Shown here in pieces: positions 35,224-43,186 of a stretch of 64,000 nucleotides of DNA (positions are counted from its first letter, which is position 1; the number at the start of each line of letters is the position of its first letter). The notes beneath the pieces were generated by a model. The model was not told the origin of the DNA. It ran no database searches and was given only the letters and a program-made list of their open reading frames with translations. The stretch is from Mediterraneibacter catenae (GTDB taxonomy: Bacteria > Bacillota > Clostridia > Lachnospirales > Lachnospiraceae), in NCBI RefSeq assembly GCF_008691045.1, contig NZ_VMSO01000013.1, positions 1 through 64,000 on the forward strand. The letters are read 5' to 3'. The translations under genes were made by a program, and so were the position numbers.

Positions 35224-36009
35224 ATGAAAAATTATTCAGAAGATGCCAGCAGACAGTACCACATTCAGGTAGCTGCGGGAGAAGTCGGCCGCTATGTGAT
35301 CATGCCGGGAGATCCGAAAAGGTGCGCAAAGATTGCAAAATATTTTGATGATCCGGTCCTGATCGCAGATAACAGGGAATACGTAACGTATACAGGAACA
35401 CTTGACGGAGAAAAGGTCAGTGTGACCTCCACCGGGATCGGTGGTCCGTCAGCGTCAATTGCTATGGAAGAGCTGTACCGGTGCGGAGCTGATACATTTG
35501 TCCGTATCGGAACGTGCGGAGGGATGCAGCCGGAGGTAAAGAGCGGCGATATCGTGATAGCTACAGGAGCAATCCGCATGGAGGGGACGAGCAGGGAATA
35601 TGCGCCCATTGAATTTCCGGCAGTTCCGGATCTGAATGTGACAAATGCACTGGCTGCCGCTGCCAGTAGAAAGGGATATCCGTATCATACAGGTGTCGTA
35701 CAGTGCAAGGATTCGTTTTACGGTCAGCATGAGCCGGAGGTAAAGCCGGTGAGCTATGAGCTGTTGAATAAATGGGAAGCGTGGAAGCGTCTCGGGTGCC
35801 TTGCCTCGGAAATGGAATCAGCGGCGATGTTCGTTGTCGCAAGCTGTCTTAAAGCGAGAGTCGGCTCCTGCTTCCTCGTTATTGCCAATCAGGAGAGGGA
35901 AAAACTGGGTCTGGATAATCCGGTCGTACACGACACTGATATGGCGGTGCAGGTGGCGGTGGAAGCTGTCCGTAATCTGATACACAGCGACAGAGAGAAA
36001 AGGAGATAA
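35224..36009 (+). CDS. udp: Uridine phosphorylase
   Basis: It cleaves uridine (and often deoxyuridine or thymidine) with phosphate to uracil and (deoxy)ribose-1-phosphate. The 261-residue product belongs to the NP-I family with [32 protein letters not shown] and the nucleoside-site [12 protein letters not shown] motif. The start at 35224 follows AGGAGGTCGCAAC; a six-codon upstream extension overlaps this ribosome site and is rejected. deoC begins three bases after the stop, so both act in one pathway: deoxyribose phosphate produced from nucleosides feeds DeoC. Whether it prefers uridine or thymidine is not fixed by sequence. Confidence 0.88.
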   Translation: MKNYSEDASRQYHIQVAAGEVGRYVIMPGDPKRCAKIAKYFDDPVLIADNREYVTYTGTLDGEKVSVTSTGIGGPSASIAMEELYRCGADTFVRIGTCGGMQPEVKSGDIVIATGAIRMEGTSREYAPIEFPAVPDLNVTNALAAAASRKGYPYHTGVVQCKDSFYGQHEPEVKPVSYELLNKWEAWKRLGCLASEMESAAMFVVASCLKARVGSCFLVIANQEREKLGLDNPVVHDTDMAVQVAVEAVRNLIHSDREKRR

Positions 36010-36011
36010 AT

Positions 36012-36677
36012 ATGGGCATAAGTATGGACGTAAATGAAATCTTGAGACATGTTGACCACACGCTTCTGTCTCAGACGGCTGTGTGGGAAGAAATCCGGCA
36101 GATCTGCGATGATGCCGTTGCATATCGTACTGCTTCCGTGTGCATTCCGCCGAGCTTCGTGAGACAGGCATGCGACTACCTGAACGGAAAAGCGGCAGTG
36201 TGTACGGTGGTCGGATTCCCGAACGGATATACGACCACGGCGGCAAAAGAGTTTGAGACGAAAGATGCCATTAAAAACGGAGCATCCGAGATCGATATGG
36301 TCATTAATATCGGATGGCTCAAAGACGGGAAGTATGACCTGATCGAGAATGAAATCCGTACCCTGAAAGAGGCGTGCGGGGAGAACATCCTCAAAGTTAT
36401 TATTGAGACCTGCCTTCTGACAGATGAGGAAAAGGTGAAAATGTGTCAGATCGTGACAGAGGCAGGCGCGGAGTATATCAAGACTTCGACGGGATTTGCA
36501 GGCGGCGGTGCCACATTCGAAGATGTTAAACTGTTTTCTGAACATGTCGGCCCGGATGTGAAAATAAAGGCAGCAGGCGGTATTTCATCACTTGAGGATG
36601 CAGAAAAGTTTCTGGAGCTTGGAGCGGACCGTCTGGGTACGAGCCGTATTGTAAAACTCGTGAAAGATATGAAATAA
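36012..36677 (+). CDS. deoC: Deoxyribose-phosphate aldolase
   Basis: This class I aldolase splits 2-deoxyribose-5-phosphate into acetaldehyde and glyceraldehyde-3-phosphate. The Schiff-base Lys lies in the EYIKTSTGF motif near residue 160, and the second Lys in VKIKAAGGI near residue 187; both are present. Length 221 matches the family. It starts immediately after udp with GGAGATAAAT upstream. Acetaldehyde is a toxic volatile intermediate of the kind that microcompartments retain, and the next promoter drives two shell proteins; the functional link is inferred from position. Confidence 0.95.
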   Translation: MGISMDVNEILRHVDHTLLSQTAVWEEIRQICDDAVAYRTASVCIPPSFVRQACDYLNGKAAVCTVVGFPNGYTTTAAKEFETKDAIKNGASEIDMVINIGWLKDGKYDLIENEIRTLKEACGENILKVIIETCLLTDEEKVKMCQIVTEAGAEYIKTSTGFAGGGATFEDVKLFSEHVGPDVKIKAAGGISSLEDAEKFLELGADRLGTSRIVKLVKDMK

Positions 36678-36714
36678 TATGTTGTATTTGAGGCGGCTGT
36701 GGCTATATATTAGC

Positions 36715-36743
36715 TTGACAGTCGGAATACATAATAGTATGAT
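36715..36743 (+). promoter_or_regulatory. Promoter of the microcompartment-type genes
   Basis: A perfect TTGACA at 36715-36720, a 17-base spacer and TATGAT at 36738-36743. It shows that the shell-protein unit can be transcribed separately from udp-deoC. Confidence 0.75.
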
Positions 36744-36803
36744 TTTTAATAGTTGAGACTGCTTTTAGACGGGCAGATACATAGGAGAGAGAGGATTTGA
36801 CTA

Positions 36804-37169
36804 ATGGCAAATGATCATGGTGAACAGATAAGAATCGTACAGGAGACTGTGGCAGGAAAGGAAATCACGTTCGCACACGTGATGGGCGGACCATCTCCTA
36901 TTATATATCAGAAACTGGGTCTGAATCCGCAGGTGGATTACCGCTCATCGGCAATCGGTATCATGAATATGACACCGCCGGAATCTGCCGTTATCGCATC
37001 TGATATCGCGGTCAAGAGTGGAAATGTGTATCTCGGATTTGCGGACCGCTTTACAGGTACGCTGATCATAACAGGAGAGATTTCGGATGTTACGACAGCA
37101 CTGACGGAGATCGTGGAATACTTCCGTGATTCTCTGGGATATGTAGTCTGCAACATTACAAAGAGATAG
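36804..37169 (+). CDS. EutS/PduU-like microcompartment shell protein (first copy)
   Basis: A 121-residue circularly permuted BMC-domain protein. Compared with EutS, the segments KEITFAHVMGGPSPIIYQKLG, AIGIMNMTPPESAVIASDIAVKSGNVYLGFADRF and TGTLIITGEISDVTTALTEIVEYFR follow the family order, ending with the typical NITKR tail. Such proteins form hexameric tiles with a small beta-barrel at the pore. The start has AGAGAGGATTTGACTA upstream. It is followed 11 bases later by a second, divergent EutS-like gene. No BMC-H, BMC-P or BMC-T partner is encoded in this window, so it cannot build a full shell alone. Confidence 0.9.
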   Translation: MANDHGEQIRIVQETVAGKEITFAHVMGGPSPIIYQKLGLNPQVDYRSSAIGIMNMTPPESAVIASDIAVKSGNVYLGFADRFTGTLIITGEISDVTTALTEIVEYFRDSLGYVVCNITKR

Positions 37170-37180
37170 GAAGTGCATCC

Positions 37181-37609
37181 ATGGCTCGAATGACGAAAGA
37201 GGAACTGCTGGAAAAGCTGTTCCACGATGATTACGAACATCTGAAAGGAAAGAAACTGCGCATGACGCGCGTCCGCGTGCCCGGAAAAGAGGTGTGCATG
37301 GCGCACATAATCAGTCCGTCCGACACACGGATCTACCAGAATCTTGCGCTGCATATCGGAGTCCATGAGGGAGAGGATCATACCGGGGAGTCCATCGGCC
37401 TGATGAGGTTTACTCCATGGGAGGCTGTTGTTGTGGCAGCGGATACCGCGGTAAAAAGCGCACATGTAGAGATTGGTTTTATGGACCGCTTCTGCGGTTC
37501 CCTCATTATTACCGGAGGTCTGGCCGAGGTTCAGACAGCGGTGGAGGGCGTTGTCAGATTCTTTGATGAGGTCCTGGGATTTAAGACCTGTGAGATACAC
37601 AGGAGTTAG
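37181..37609 (+). CDS. EutS/PduU-like microcompartment shell protein (second copy, N-terminally extended)
   Basis: A 142-residue relative of the preceding gene, with the same core (CMAHIISPSDTRIYQNLAL, ESIGLMRFTPWEAVVVAADTAVKSAHVEIGFMDRFCGSLIITGG) but a basic N-terminal extension of about 25 residues (MTKEELLEKLFHDDYEH...KKLRMTRVRV) and a short acidic insertion (GVHEGEDHTGES) where the first copy has a different loop. It is a distant paralogue, not a recent duplicate. An extension like this could carry a docking or targeting element; that is speculative. The EutP-like gene follows 24 bases later. Confidence 0.87.
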   Translation: MARMTKEELLEKLFHDDYEHLKGKKLRMTRVRVPGKEVCMAHIISPSDTRIYQNLALHIGVHEGEDHTGESIGLMRFTPWEAVVVAADTAVKSAHVEIGFMDRFCGSLIITGGLAEVQTAVEGVVRFFDEVLGFKTCEIHRS

Positions 37610-37632
37610 AGAAAGTTAAGTAAGGTGACGGG

Positions 37633-38166
37633 ATGAGAAAGATGTTTCTGATGGGCAGGAGCGAAGCGGGAAAAACTTCCCTGACGCAGGCGCTCAAAGG
37701 AGAAGAACTTCATTATATAAAAACACAGTATACAAACACAGAGGACGATACGATCGACTCTCCGGGAGAGTATGCGGAATCCAAACGCTTCAGCGTGGGT
37801 CTTGCATGCTTTTCGTTTGAGGCGGACGTGGTAGCCATTGTCCAGGCGGCGGATGAGCCGTTCAATCTGTTTGGAGACAGCAGCCGGGCATTTATCCAGC
37901 GTCCGCTGATCGGTATTATCACAAAGATCGATTCCCCGTATGCCAATATTCCGATGGTGAGACAGTGGCTGCTCAATGCCGGATGCGAGCGCATTTTCAT
38001 GGTGAATAATGTGACAAGAGAAGGCGTCGATGAACTGATCGAATATCTGTCAGAAGACACACCGAATCTGTCACTGGAGCAGGCTATGTTCAAACAGCGC
38101 CTTGGGCTGAACGAGTGGGATCCACTGCCGGAAGGCGTGGAATATCCGGCTGAAACCCGTATTTGA
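37633..38166 (+). CDS. EutP/PduV-like GTPase
   Basis: A 177-residue P-loop protein with GRSEAGKTSL at residues 8-17, the IDSPGEYAE segment in place of a DxxG-type switch II, and a NKxD-like TKIDSPYANI, matching the EutP/PduV family of microcompartment-associated small GTPases. In other operons the family is linked with ethanolamine or propanediol compartments and, in some cases, acetate metabolism or compartment positioning; no precise role is fixed. It forms one transcript with the two EutS-like genes. The HIT-family frame overlaps its end if read from the longest start. Confidence 0.88.
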   Translation: MRKMFLMGRSEAGKTSLTQALKGEELHYIKTQYTNTEDDTIDSPGEYAESKRFSVGLACFSFEADVVAIVQAADEPFNLFGDSSRAFIQRPLIGIITKIDSPYANIPMVRQWLLNAGCERIFMVNNVTREGVDELIEYLSEDTPNLSLEQAMFKQRLGLNEWDPLPEGVEYPAETRI

Positions 38167-38252
38167 TCGCAGCAGTCAGCTGTCAGGATATGGCTGGGCT
38201 GATTTACACTTGTCCTCAAAAAATCGTGGTTTTCTTCGTCTCAGGTGATATA

Positions 38253-38708
38253 ATGAAAGAAAACGGCGAAAGCGGAGGAGTGATTTTTATAAAAGATCAA
38301 AATTGCGGTTACTGTATGCGCGGTGAACTTCTGGATCAGTTCGGAATTTATATCTGTGATCTGAGTGTAAGTTCCCTGATTCTTTTCAAAGAGCAGAGCA
38401 AACCCGGAAGATGTATCGTCGCATACAAGGATCATGTCAGTGAGATCGTAGACATCTCAAAAGAAGAGCGGGATGCGTTTATGGACGACGTTGCAAGAGC
38501 TGCAAATGCACTTCATAAGGCATTTCGTCCGGACAAGGTGAACTATGGTGCGTACGGCGATACCGGATGCCATCTGCATATGCATCTCGTGCCTAAATAT
38601 AAAGGCGGAGATGAATGGGGCGGAGTGTTCCAGATGAATCCGCAGAAGACATATCTCTCGGAGGAAGAGTATGAAGAAATGATCCGTAAGATCAAAGAGA
38701 ACTTATAA
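38253..38708 (+). CDS. HIT family hydrolase
   Basis: A histidine-triad nucleotide hydrolase or transferase of about 151 residues, with the triad HLHMHLVPK at the C-terminal side and an N-terminal KDQNCGYCMRGE Cys pair like those of zinc-binding HIT proteins. The start is uncertain. The frame is open from 38163, overlapping EutP; ATG 38253 is the only ATG close to the conserved part. The best ribosome site, GGAGGAG at 38274-38280, instead points to codons GTG-ATT-TTT-ATA just ahead of KDQNC, so a non-ATG start near 38289 is possible. A terminator follows. Substrates of HIT enzymes are diverse nucleotides. Confidence 0.8.
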   Translation: MKENGESGGVIFIKDQNCGYCMRGELLDQFGIYICDLSVSSLILFKEQSKPGRCIVAYKDHVSEIVDISKEERDAFMDDVARAANALHKAFRPDKVNYGAYGDTGCHLHMHLVPKYKGGDEWGGVFQMNPQKTYLSEEEYEEMIRKIKENL

Positions 38709-38728
38709 TTGAAAATGTGGTCGATAAG

Positions 38729-38767
38729 AATAAGACATAGAGCAGGGATGTTCTGTGTCTTATTTTT
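38729..38767 (+). terminator. Terminator after the HIT gene
   Basis: AATAAGACA pairs with TGTCTTATT around an AGAGC...TCT stem extension, followed by TTTGTTTT. It closes the microcompartment/HIT unit before the AT-rich island. From 38770 to about 39000 only a possible extended -10 (TGCTATAAT at 38851-38859) is seen. Confidence 0.75.
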
Positions 38768-39067
38768 GTTTTAAATATTGCTGTGGATAAGTATATTCTG
38801 AATACATAGAAGAAACCCGAATGTTTGTTCTGTACTTTGCTTTCATATTCTGCTATAATAGCGGGAGAGTGGAATAAAAACTGCAGATTATCAGATTCTT
38901 TTTAGTGAAGTTTTAGTGCTTTTTCATCCGGATTTTGTGGACGGAATAAGATGAAACGGACTGGATGATACCAAGTGGACAAAATGATTTTGTGACTTTT
39001 GGTAAAAAATTGTGATGAAATAGAGGAGGAACATCCTCAAAAAACAAATCAGATATTATATAGGTTT

Positions 39068-39385
39068 ATGGCGGATGAATTAGATTTTCAAATATTGTTA
39101 GAGTTAACATACAGAGCAGATATTTTGTCATTGTATGAAATGCAAGCATTGGATCAAGAAGAATTCAGGGTAATGATTTCGAACAGTGAGTCATTGCATT
39201 CACAAATTTATACATTGCAAAACGAACTTGGCAAAATAAAAGAAGCAATATTACAAAATGAAAATATTTCAGATGAACAAAAGAAAAATTTTCGTGATTT
39301 TTTAGACTTTATGCCGGATGATGAAAATATCATGTTATCAGATAATGATGTAGAAGAGTCCAATGGAGGCGAATTCAAAAATTAG
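39068..39385 (+). CDS. Small acidic protein of unknown function, first in the AT-rich island
   Basis: I do not recognise this gene. From the first ATG it gives 105 residues (the frame extends to 38999 with a TTG start and 128 residues). It is acidic, with probable amphipathic or coiled-coil helices (SLHSQIYTLQNELGKIKEAIL) and an Asp/Glu-rich tail. The strong GAGGAGGAAC at 39023 has no start codon at proper distance in this frame, which suggests either a non-standard start or a truncated gene. The low GC contrasts with the genes on both sides. It precedes the DUF3990-like gene and could be a partner or an unrelated passenger. Confidence 0.4.
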   Translation: MADELDFQILLELTYRADILSLYEMQALDQEEFRVMISNSESLHSQIYTLQNELGKIKEAILQNENISDEQKKNFRDFLDFMPDDENIMLSDNDVEESNGGEFKN

Positions 39386-39519
39386 TTTTATTGGATTTAT
39401 GTTCAAATGGCAATATGAAAAGTATATTCTGGTTTATTCGAGAGATTAATTAGGGAAACAGTGTTTCACCAATTTGAACAATAAGAAACATATTTTTATT
39501 GAGTATAAAGAAGATCGCA

Positions 39520-40179
39520 ATGAGCAACAAGGGAAATGAACTTGTTTTATATCATGGAAGGCCTGATAAACAAATTGTACCGACATACGGATTGGGAAAT
39601 GACAAGCATGATTACGGAAAAGGATTTTATCTGACCGGAAGTCCGGTGTTAGCATCTGAATGGTCCGTATGCAATCCGATTGAAAAGAATGGGTGGGTAC
39701 ATAAATTTGTACTGGATACCAGCGTATTAAAGATATTGGACTTTGAAAAATATGATATACTTTCGTGGCTTGCAGAGCTTATGAAACATCGGGATGCAGA
39801 TACAGGGCGAAGATATAGAGTATTAGCGCCTAAATTCATTCAAAAATATCAGGTATCTACAGAAAAATATGACGTGATCAAAGGCTGGCGTGCAAATGCA
39901 TCATATTTTTATATTGCCAAGTGTTTTGTCCGGGATGAAGTAGATCTTGATATCTTACCAGAGTTATTAAAATTGGGAGATTTGGGAATTCAGTACTGTT
40001 TAAAGACAGAAAAAGCATTTCAATGTCTCAGAGAAGATTTTGCGGCGTTGCAAGAAATTGAGTATAATAAGGTGAATCCGCAATATACACAGCGTGACAG
40101 AACAGCAAGAGAGGCAATGTATGCTTTGATCAACTCTGATAAAAATAAGATTGAAAATGTGTTCAGTAAATTAATATAA
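39520..40179 (+). CDS. DUF3990-like protein, putative ADP-ribosyltransferase fold
   Basis: The 219-residue product opens with ELVLYHGRPDKQIVPTYGLGNDKHDYGKGFYLTGSPVLASEWS. This YHG...DYGKGFYLT pattern is that of DUF3990 proteins, a group related in fold to ADP-ribosyltransferases, where the early His/Tyr and the FYLT strand help bind NAD+. The C-terminal half (about 110-219) has charged helices, including RDRTAREAMY. The predicted activity rests on this motif likeness only. The start at 39520 is an ATG with a weak AAAGAAG ahead; a TTG start 21 bases upstream is also open. The 144-aa gene begins 11 bases after its stop and a NADAR hydrolase lies beyond, an arrangement that suggests a toxin with its reversal enzyme. 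Confidence 0.68.
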   Translation: MSNKGNELVLYHGRPDKQIVPTYGLGNDKHDYGKGFYLTGSPVLASEWSVCNPIEKNGWVHKFVLDTSVLKILDFEKYDILSWLAELMKHRDADTGRRYRVLAPKFIQKYQVSTEKYDVIKGWRANASYFYIAKCFVRDEVDLDILPELLKLGDLGIQYCLKTEKAFQCLREDFAALQEIEYNKVNPQYTQRDRTAREAMYALINSDKNKIENVFSKLI

Positions 40180-40190
40180 GAGGTAAGATC

Positions 40191-40625
40191 ATGGAAGTGT
40201 TCAGTAAAAGTTACTTGGAAGAAGTTGTTGAAAATCAAGGAAAATTATTTGAATATGCAGAAGAACATTATCCTGGAATTGATGTGGCGGATTTTATAGA
40301 GTCATATATGAAAAGCTATACAAGAACTATGGTCGATGAAGGACAGGCTTATGTCTGTACAATGGATGCAGAAACATTATACAATTATTTCCTGGAAAAT
40401 GATAAATATGAACCAAAGCATGGAAAAATGGCAGGAGGATTTGCTCCAAACTGGATTGGACAGTTTTATGCATTATTTCAATGGATATACCGACTACCAA
40501 GCAAAGAAGTCGTTAAACTGGTCCCGGTTAAATTTATGTTTGAAGCATATCCGGGCCTGCATGATCTTGATTTGTATGTGGCTGTTCGTAAGGTAGGAGA
40601 GCAGTGTGAGCTTAATGTACCATAA
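40191..40625 (+). CDS. Uncharacterised protein between the DUF3990-like and NADAR genes
   Basis: A 144-residue cytosolic protein with no signal or membrane segment. I recognise no domain. It starts with a helical FSKSYLEEVVENQGKLFEYAEEHYPG region and includes a mixed middle part (FAPNWIGQFYALFQWIYRLPSKEVVKLVPVKFM). Start ATG at 40191 follows AGAGGTAAGATC. Spacing of 11 and 30 bases to its neighbours implies one operon. In this position it could be an antitoxin-like binding partner, a substrate-specifying subunit, or an independent accessory factor; none of these is shown by the sequence. Confidence 0.6.
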   Translation: MEVFSKSYLEEVVENQGKLFEYAEEHYPGIDVADFIESYMKSYTRTMVDEGQAYVCTMDAETLYNYFLENDKYEPKHGKMAGGFAPNWIGQFYALFQWIYRLPSKEVVKLVPVKFMFEAYPGLHDLDLYVAVRKVGEQCELNVP

Positions 40626-40655
40626 AGCTGCTGATAATTACGGGGGGAAAGAGAT

Positions 40656-41147
40656 ATGATCTGTTTTCATAATCCGGAAGAAGAGAATGGATATTTGAGC
40701 AACTGGTATCTGTCTGAATTTACAGTTGATGGCATTAAGTTTTCATCAATGGAACAGTATATGATGTATGAAAAGGCATTGCTGTTTCAAGATCAAGAAG
40801 CAGCAGAGAAGATTTTACAGACAGATAATGTAGCAGATATAAAAGCATTAGGCAGATCTGTACAGCATTTTGATGATAAGATCTGGATAAAGGTAAGAGA
40901 AGAAATTGTTTATAAAGGTGTACGCGAGAAATTCCGTCAGAATCCTGAACTTGCTGAAAACCTGGAGAAGACAGGTGAAGAAATAATTTCGGAATGCGCT
41001 GTAAAAGATCGGATCTGGGGAATTGGCCTTTCTATGAAAGATGAGAACAGGCATTGCATAGATAGGTGGAGAGGCCAAAATCTGTTAGGGAAAATTTTGA
41101 TGCGTGTCAGGGAAGAAATCAAACATCAGAAAAAGGAGCAGGGATAA
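40656..41147 (+). CDS. NADAR family (YbiA-like) ADP-ribose hydrolase
   Basis: A 163-residue protein of the NADAR family. The conserved elements are visible: LSNWYLSEFTVDGIKFSSMEQYMMYEKALLF near the N-terminus (with the family Glu), the ALGRSVQHFDDKIW segment, and DRIWGIGL ... RWRGQNLLGKILMRVRE at the C-terminus. Family members hydrolyse N-glycosidic bonds of ADP-ribosyl compounds, and some remove ADP-ribose from guanine bases in DNA; older work ties the YbiA group to riboflavin intermediates. Next to an ADP-ribosyltransferase-like gene, an antidote role is the attractive reading (inference). uvrB starts three bases after its stop, with the uvrB ribosome site inside this gene's end. Confidence 0.85.
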   Translation: MICFHNPEEENGYLSNWYLSEFTVDGIKFSSMEQYMMYEKALLFQDQEAAEKILQTDNVADIKALGRSVQHFDDKIWIKVREEIVYKGVREKFRQNPELAENLEKTGEEIISECAVKDRIWGIGLSMKDENRHCIDRWRGQNLLGKILMRVREEIKHQKKEQG

Positions 41148-41150
41148 ATC

Positions 41151-43136
41151 ATGGATCATTTTGAATTAGTATCAGAATACAAACCGACTGGCGACCAGCC
41201 CCAGGCGATCGCCGACCTGGTCAAGGGCTTCAAGGAAGGCAACCAGTGCCAGACACTTCTGGGCGTCACCGGTTCCGGAAAAACATTCACGATGGCAAAT
41301 GTCATCCAGCAACTGAATAAACCGACGCTGATCATTGCTCATAACAAAACTCTGGCGGCACAGCTCTACGGCGAGTTCAAGGAATTTTTCCCTGATAACG
41401 CAGTGGAATATTTTGTCTCCTATTATGACTATTACCAGCCCGAGGCCTACGTCCCCTCCTCTGACACCTACATCGCCAAAGACTCCGCCATCAACGAGGA
41501 GATTGACAAACTCCGCCTCTCCGCCACGATGGCGCTGACAGAACGACGCGACGTGATCATCGTTGCCAGTGTATCCTGTATCTACGGTCTGGGAAACCCG
41601 GTGGACTACCAGAATATGGTGATCTCCCTGCGCCCGGGCATGGTGAAGGACAGGGACGAAGTGATGGCGAAATTGATCGAGATTCAGTACGACCGCAATG
41701 ATATGGATTTCCATCGCGGTACGTTCCGCGTGCGGGGTGACGTGCTTGAGATCATACCCGCATATGAGAGCGAGACTGCGATAAGGGTTGAATTCTTCGG
41801 GGATGAGATCGACCGTATCACAGAGATAGATATTCTTACTGGAGAGATAAAAGACGAACTGAAGCATGTGGCAATCTTCCCTGCGTCGCATTATGTTGTG
41901 GATAAAGAGAATATAAAGAGGGCAGTGCATGATATCGAGGAAGAACTGGACGAGCGGGTGAAAGAGTTTAAGCGTCAGGATAAGCTCCTGGAGGCACAGC
42001 GTATCGCGGAGCGTACGAACTTTGATATCGAGATGCTCAAAGAGACCGGATTCTGTTCGGGGATTGAGAACTATTCGCGGCATCTGGCGGGACTTGCGCC
42101 GGGACAGCCGCCTTATACGCTGATTGATTATTTCCCGGATGATTTTATTATGATGATCGATGAGTCTCACAAGACAATCCCACAGATCGGCGGCATGTAT
42201 CACGGGGATCAGTCGAGAAAGTCCACGCTGGTAGATTATGGCTTCCGGCTCCCATCGGCGAAGGATAACCGCCCCTTGAATTTTGAAGAATTTGAGAGTA
42301 AGATAAATCAGGTCATGTTCGTATCGGCAACACCGGGACCATATGAGGAAGAGCATGAGCTCCTGCGGGCAGAGCAGGTGATCCGTCCTACAGGACTGCT
42401 GGATCCGGAGGTATCCGTGCGTCCGGTGGAGGGACAGATCGACGACTTGATCGGCGAGATTAATAAAGAAGTATCCAAGAAAAATAAGGTGCTTGTGACG
42501 ACACTCACCAAGCGGATGGCAGAAGACCTTACAGATTATATGCGCGAAGTGGGTATCCGTGTGAAATATCTTCACTCTGATGTAGATACATTGGAGAGGA
42601 CAGAGATTATCCGTGATATGCGTCTGGATGTGTTCGATGTGCTTGTCGGTATTAACCTTCTGCGAGAAGGACTTGATATCCCGGAGATCACTCTTGTGGC
42701 GATCCTGGATGCGGACAAAGAAGGATTCCTGCGTTCAGAGACATCTCTGATCCAGACGATTGGGCGTGCTGCACGTAATGCAGAAGGCCATGTCATTATG
42801 TACGCAGATACTGTCACGGAGTCTATGCAGATGGCGATCGACGAGACAAAGCGCCGTCGAGAGATTCAGATGAAATACAACGAAGAGCATGGCATCACAC
42901 CGCAGACGATCCAGAAATCTGTCCGCGATCTGATCAGTATTTCAAAGAAAGTTGCGGCGGAAGAGATGCGCATGGAGAAAGATCCGGAATCCATGAGCAC
43001 AAAAGAACTGGAGAAACTTATCAAGGATATGACGAAACAGATGAGGAAAGCCGCGGCGGAACTGAACTTCGAGGCGGCAGCCGAGCTGCGTGACAAGCTG
43101 GTTGATCTTAAGAAGATGCTGAATGACCTTGAATGA
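41151..43136 (+). CDS. uvrB: Excinuclease ABC subunit B
   Basis: A DNA helicase-like damage-verification subunit of nucleotide excision repair. The 661 residues contain Walker [11 protein letters not shown] (about 39-48), the beta-hairpin region [25 protein letters not shown] box, helicase motifs V/VI ([19 protein letters not shown]) and the C-terminal UVR domain that binds UvrC/UvrA ([26 protein letters not shown]). GC content rises sharply at its start compared with the island upstream. The start ATG is 3 bases past the NADAR stop, so in this genome it is likely read through from the island. uvrA follows. Confidence 0.96.
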   Translation: MDHFELVSEYKPTGDQPQAIADLVKGFKEGNQCQTLLGVTGSGKTFTMANVIQQLNKPTLIIAHNKTLAAQLYGEFKEFFPDNAVEYFVSYYDYYQPEAYVPSSDTYIAKDSAINEEIDKLRLSATMALTERRDVIIVASVSCIYGLGNPVDYQNMVISLRPGMVKDRDEVMAKLIEIQYDRNDMDFHRGTFRVRGDVLEIIPAYESETAIRVEFFGDEIDRITEIDILTGEIKDELKHVAIFPASHYVVDKENIKRAVHDIEEELDERVKEFKRQDKLLEAQRIAERTNFDIEMLKETGFCSGIENYSRHLAGLAPGQPPYTLIDYFPDDFIMMIDESHKTIPQIGGMYHGDQSRKSTLVDYGFRLPSAKDNRPLNFEEFESKINQVMFVSATPGPYEEEHELLRAEQVIRPTGLLDPEVSVRPVEGQIDDLIGEINKEVSKKNKVLVTTLTKRMAEDLTDYMREVGIRVKYLHSDVDTLERTEIIRDMRLDVFDVLVGINLLREGLDIPEITLVAILDADKEGFLRSETSLIQTIGRAARNAEGHVIMYADTVTESMQMAIDETKRRREIQMKYNEEHGITPQTIQKSVRDLISISKKVAAEEMRMEKDPESMSTKELEKLIKDMTKQMRKAAAELNFEAAAELRDKLVDLKKMLNDLE

Positions 43137-43186
43137 TTCGGAATTGTTACGATAAATGAAATATAGGAAGGAAACATAAGACATAC

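Noticed and set aside
41172-42575. Long open frame (467 codons) on the minus strand across uvrB
   Set aside because: uvrB is unmistakable on the plus strand; the antisense frame has a His/Leu/Arg-rich shadow composition and no domain.
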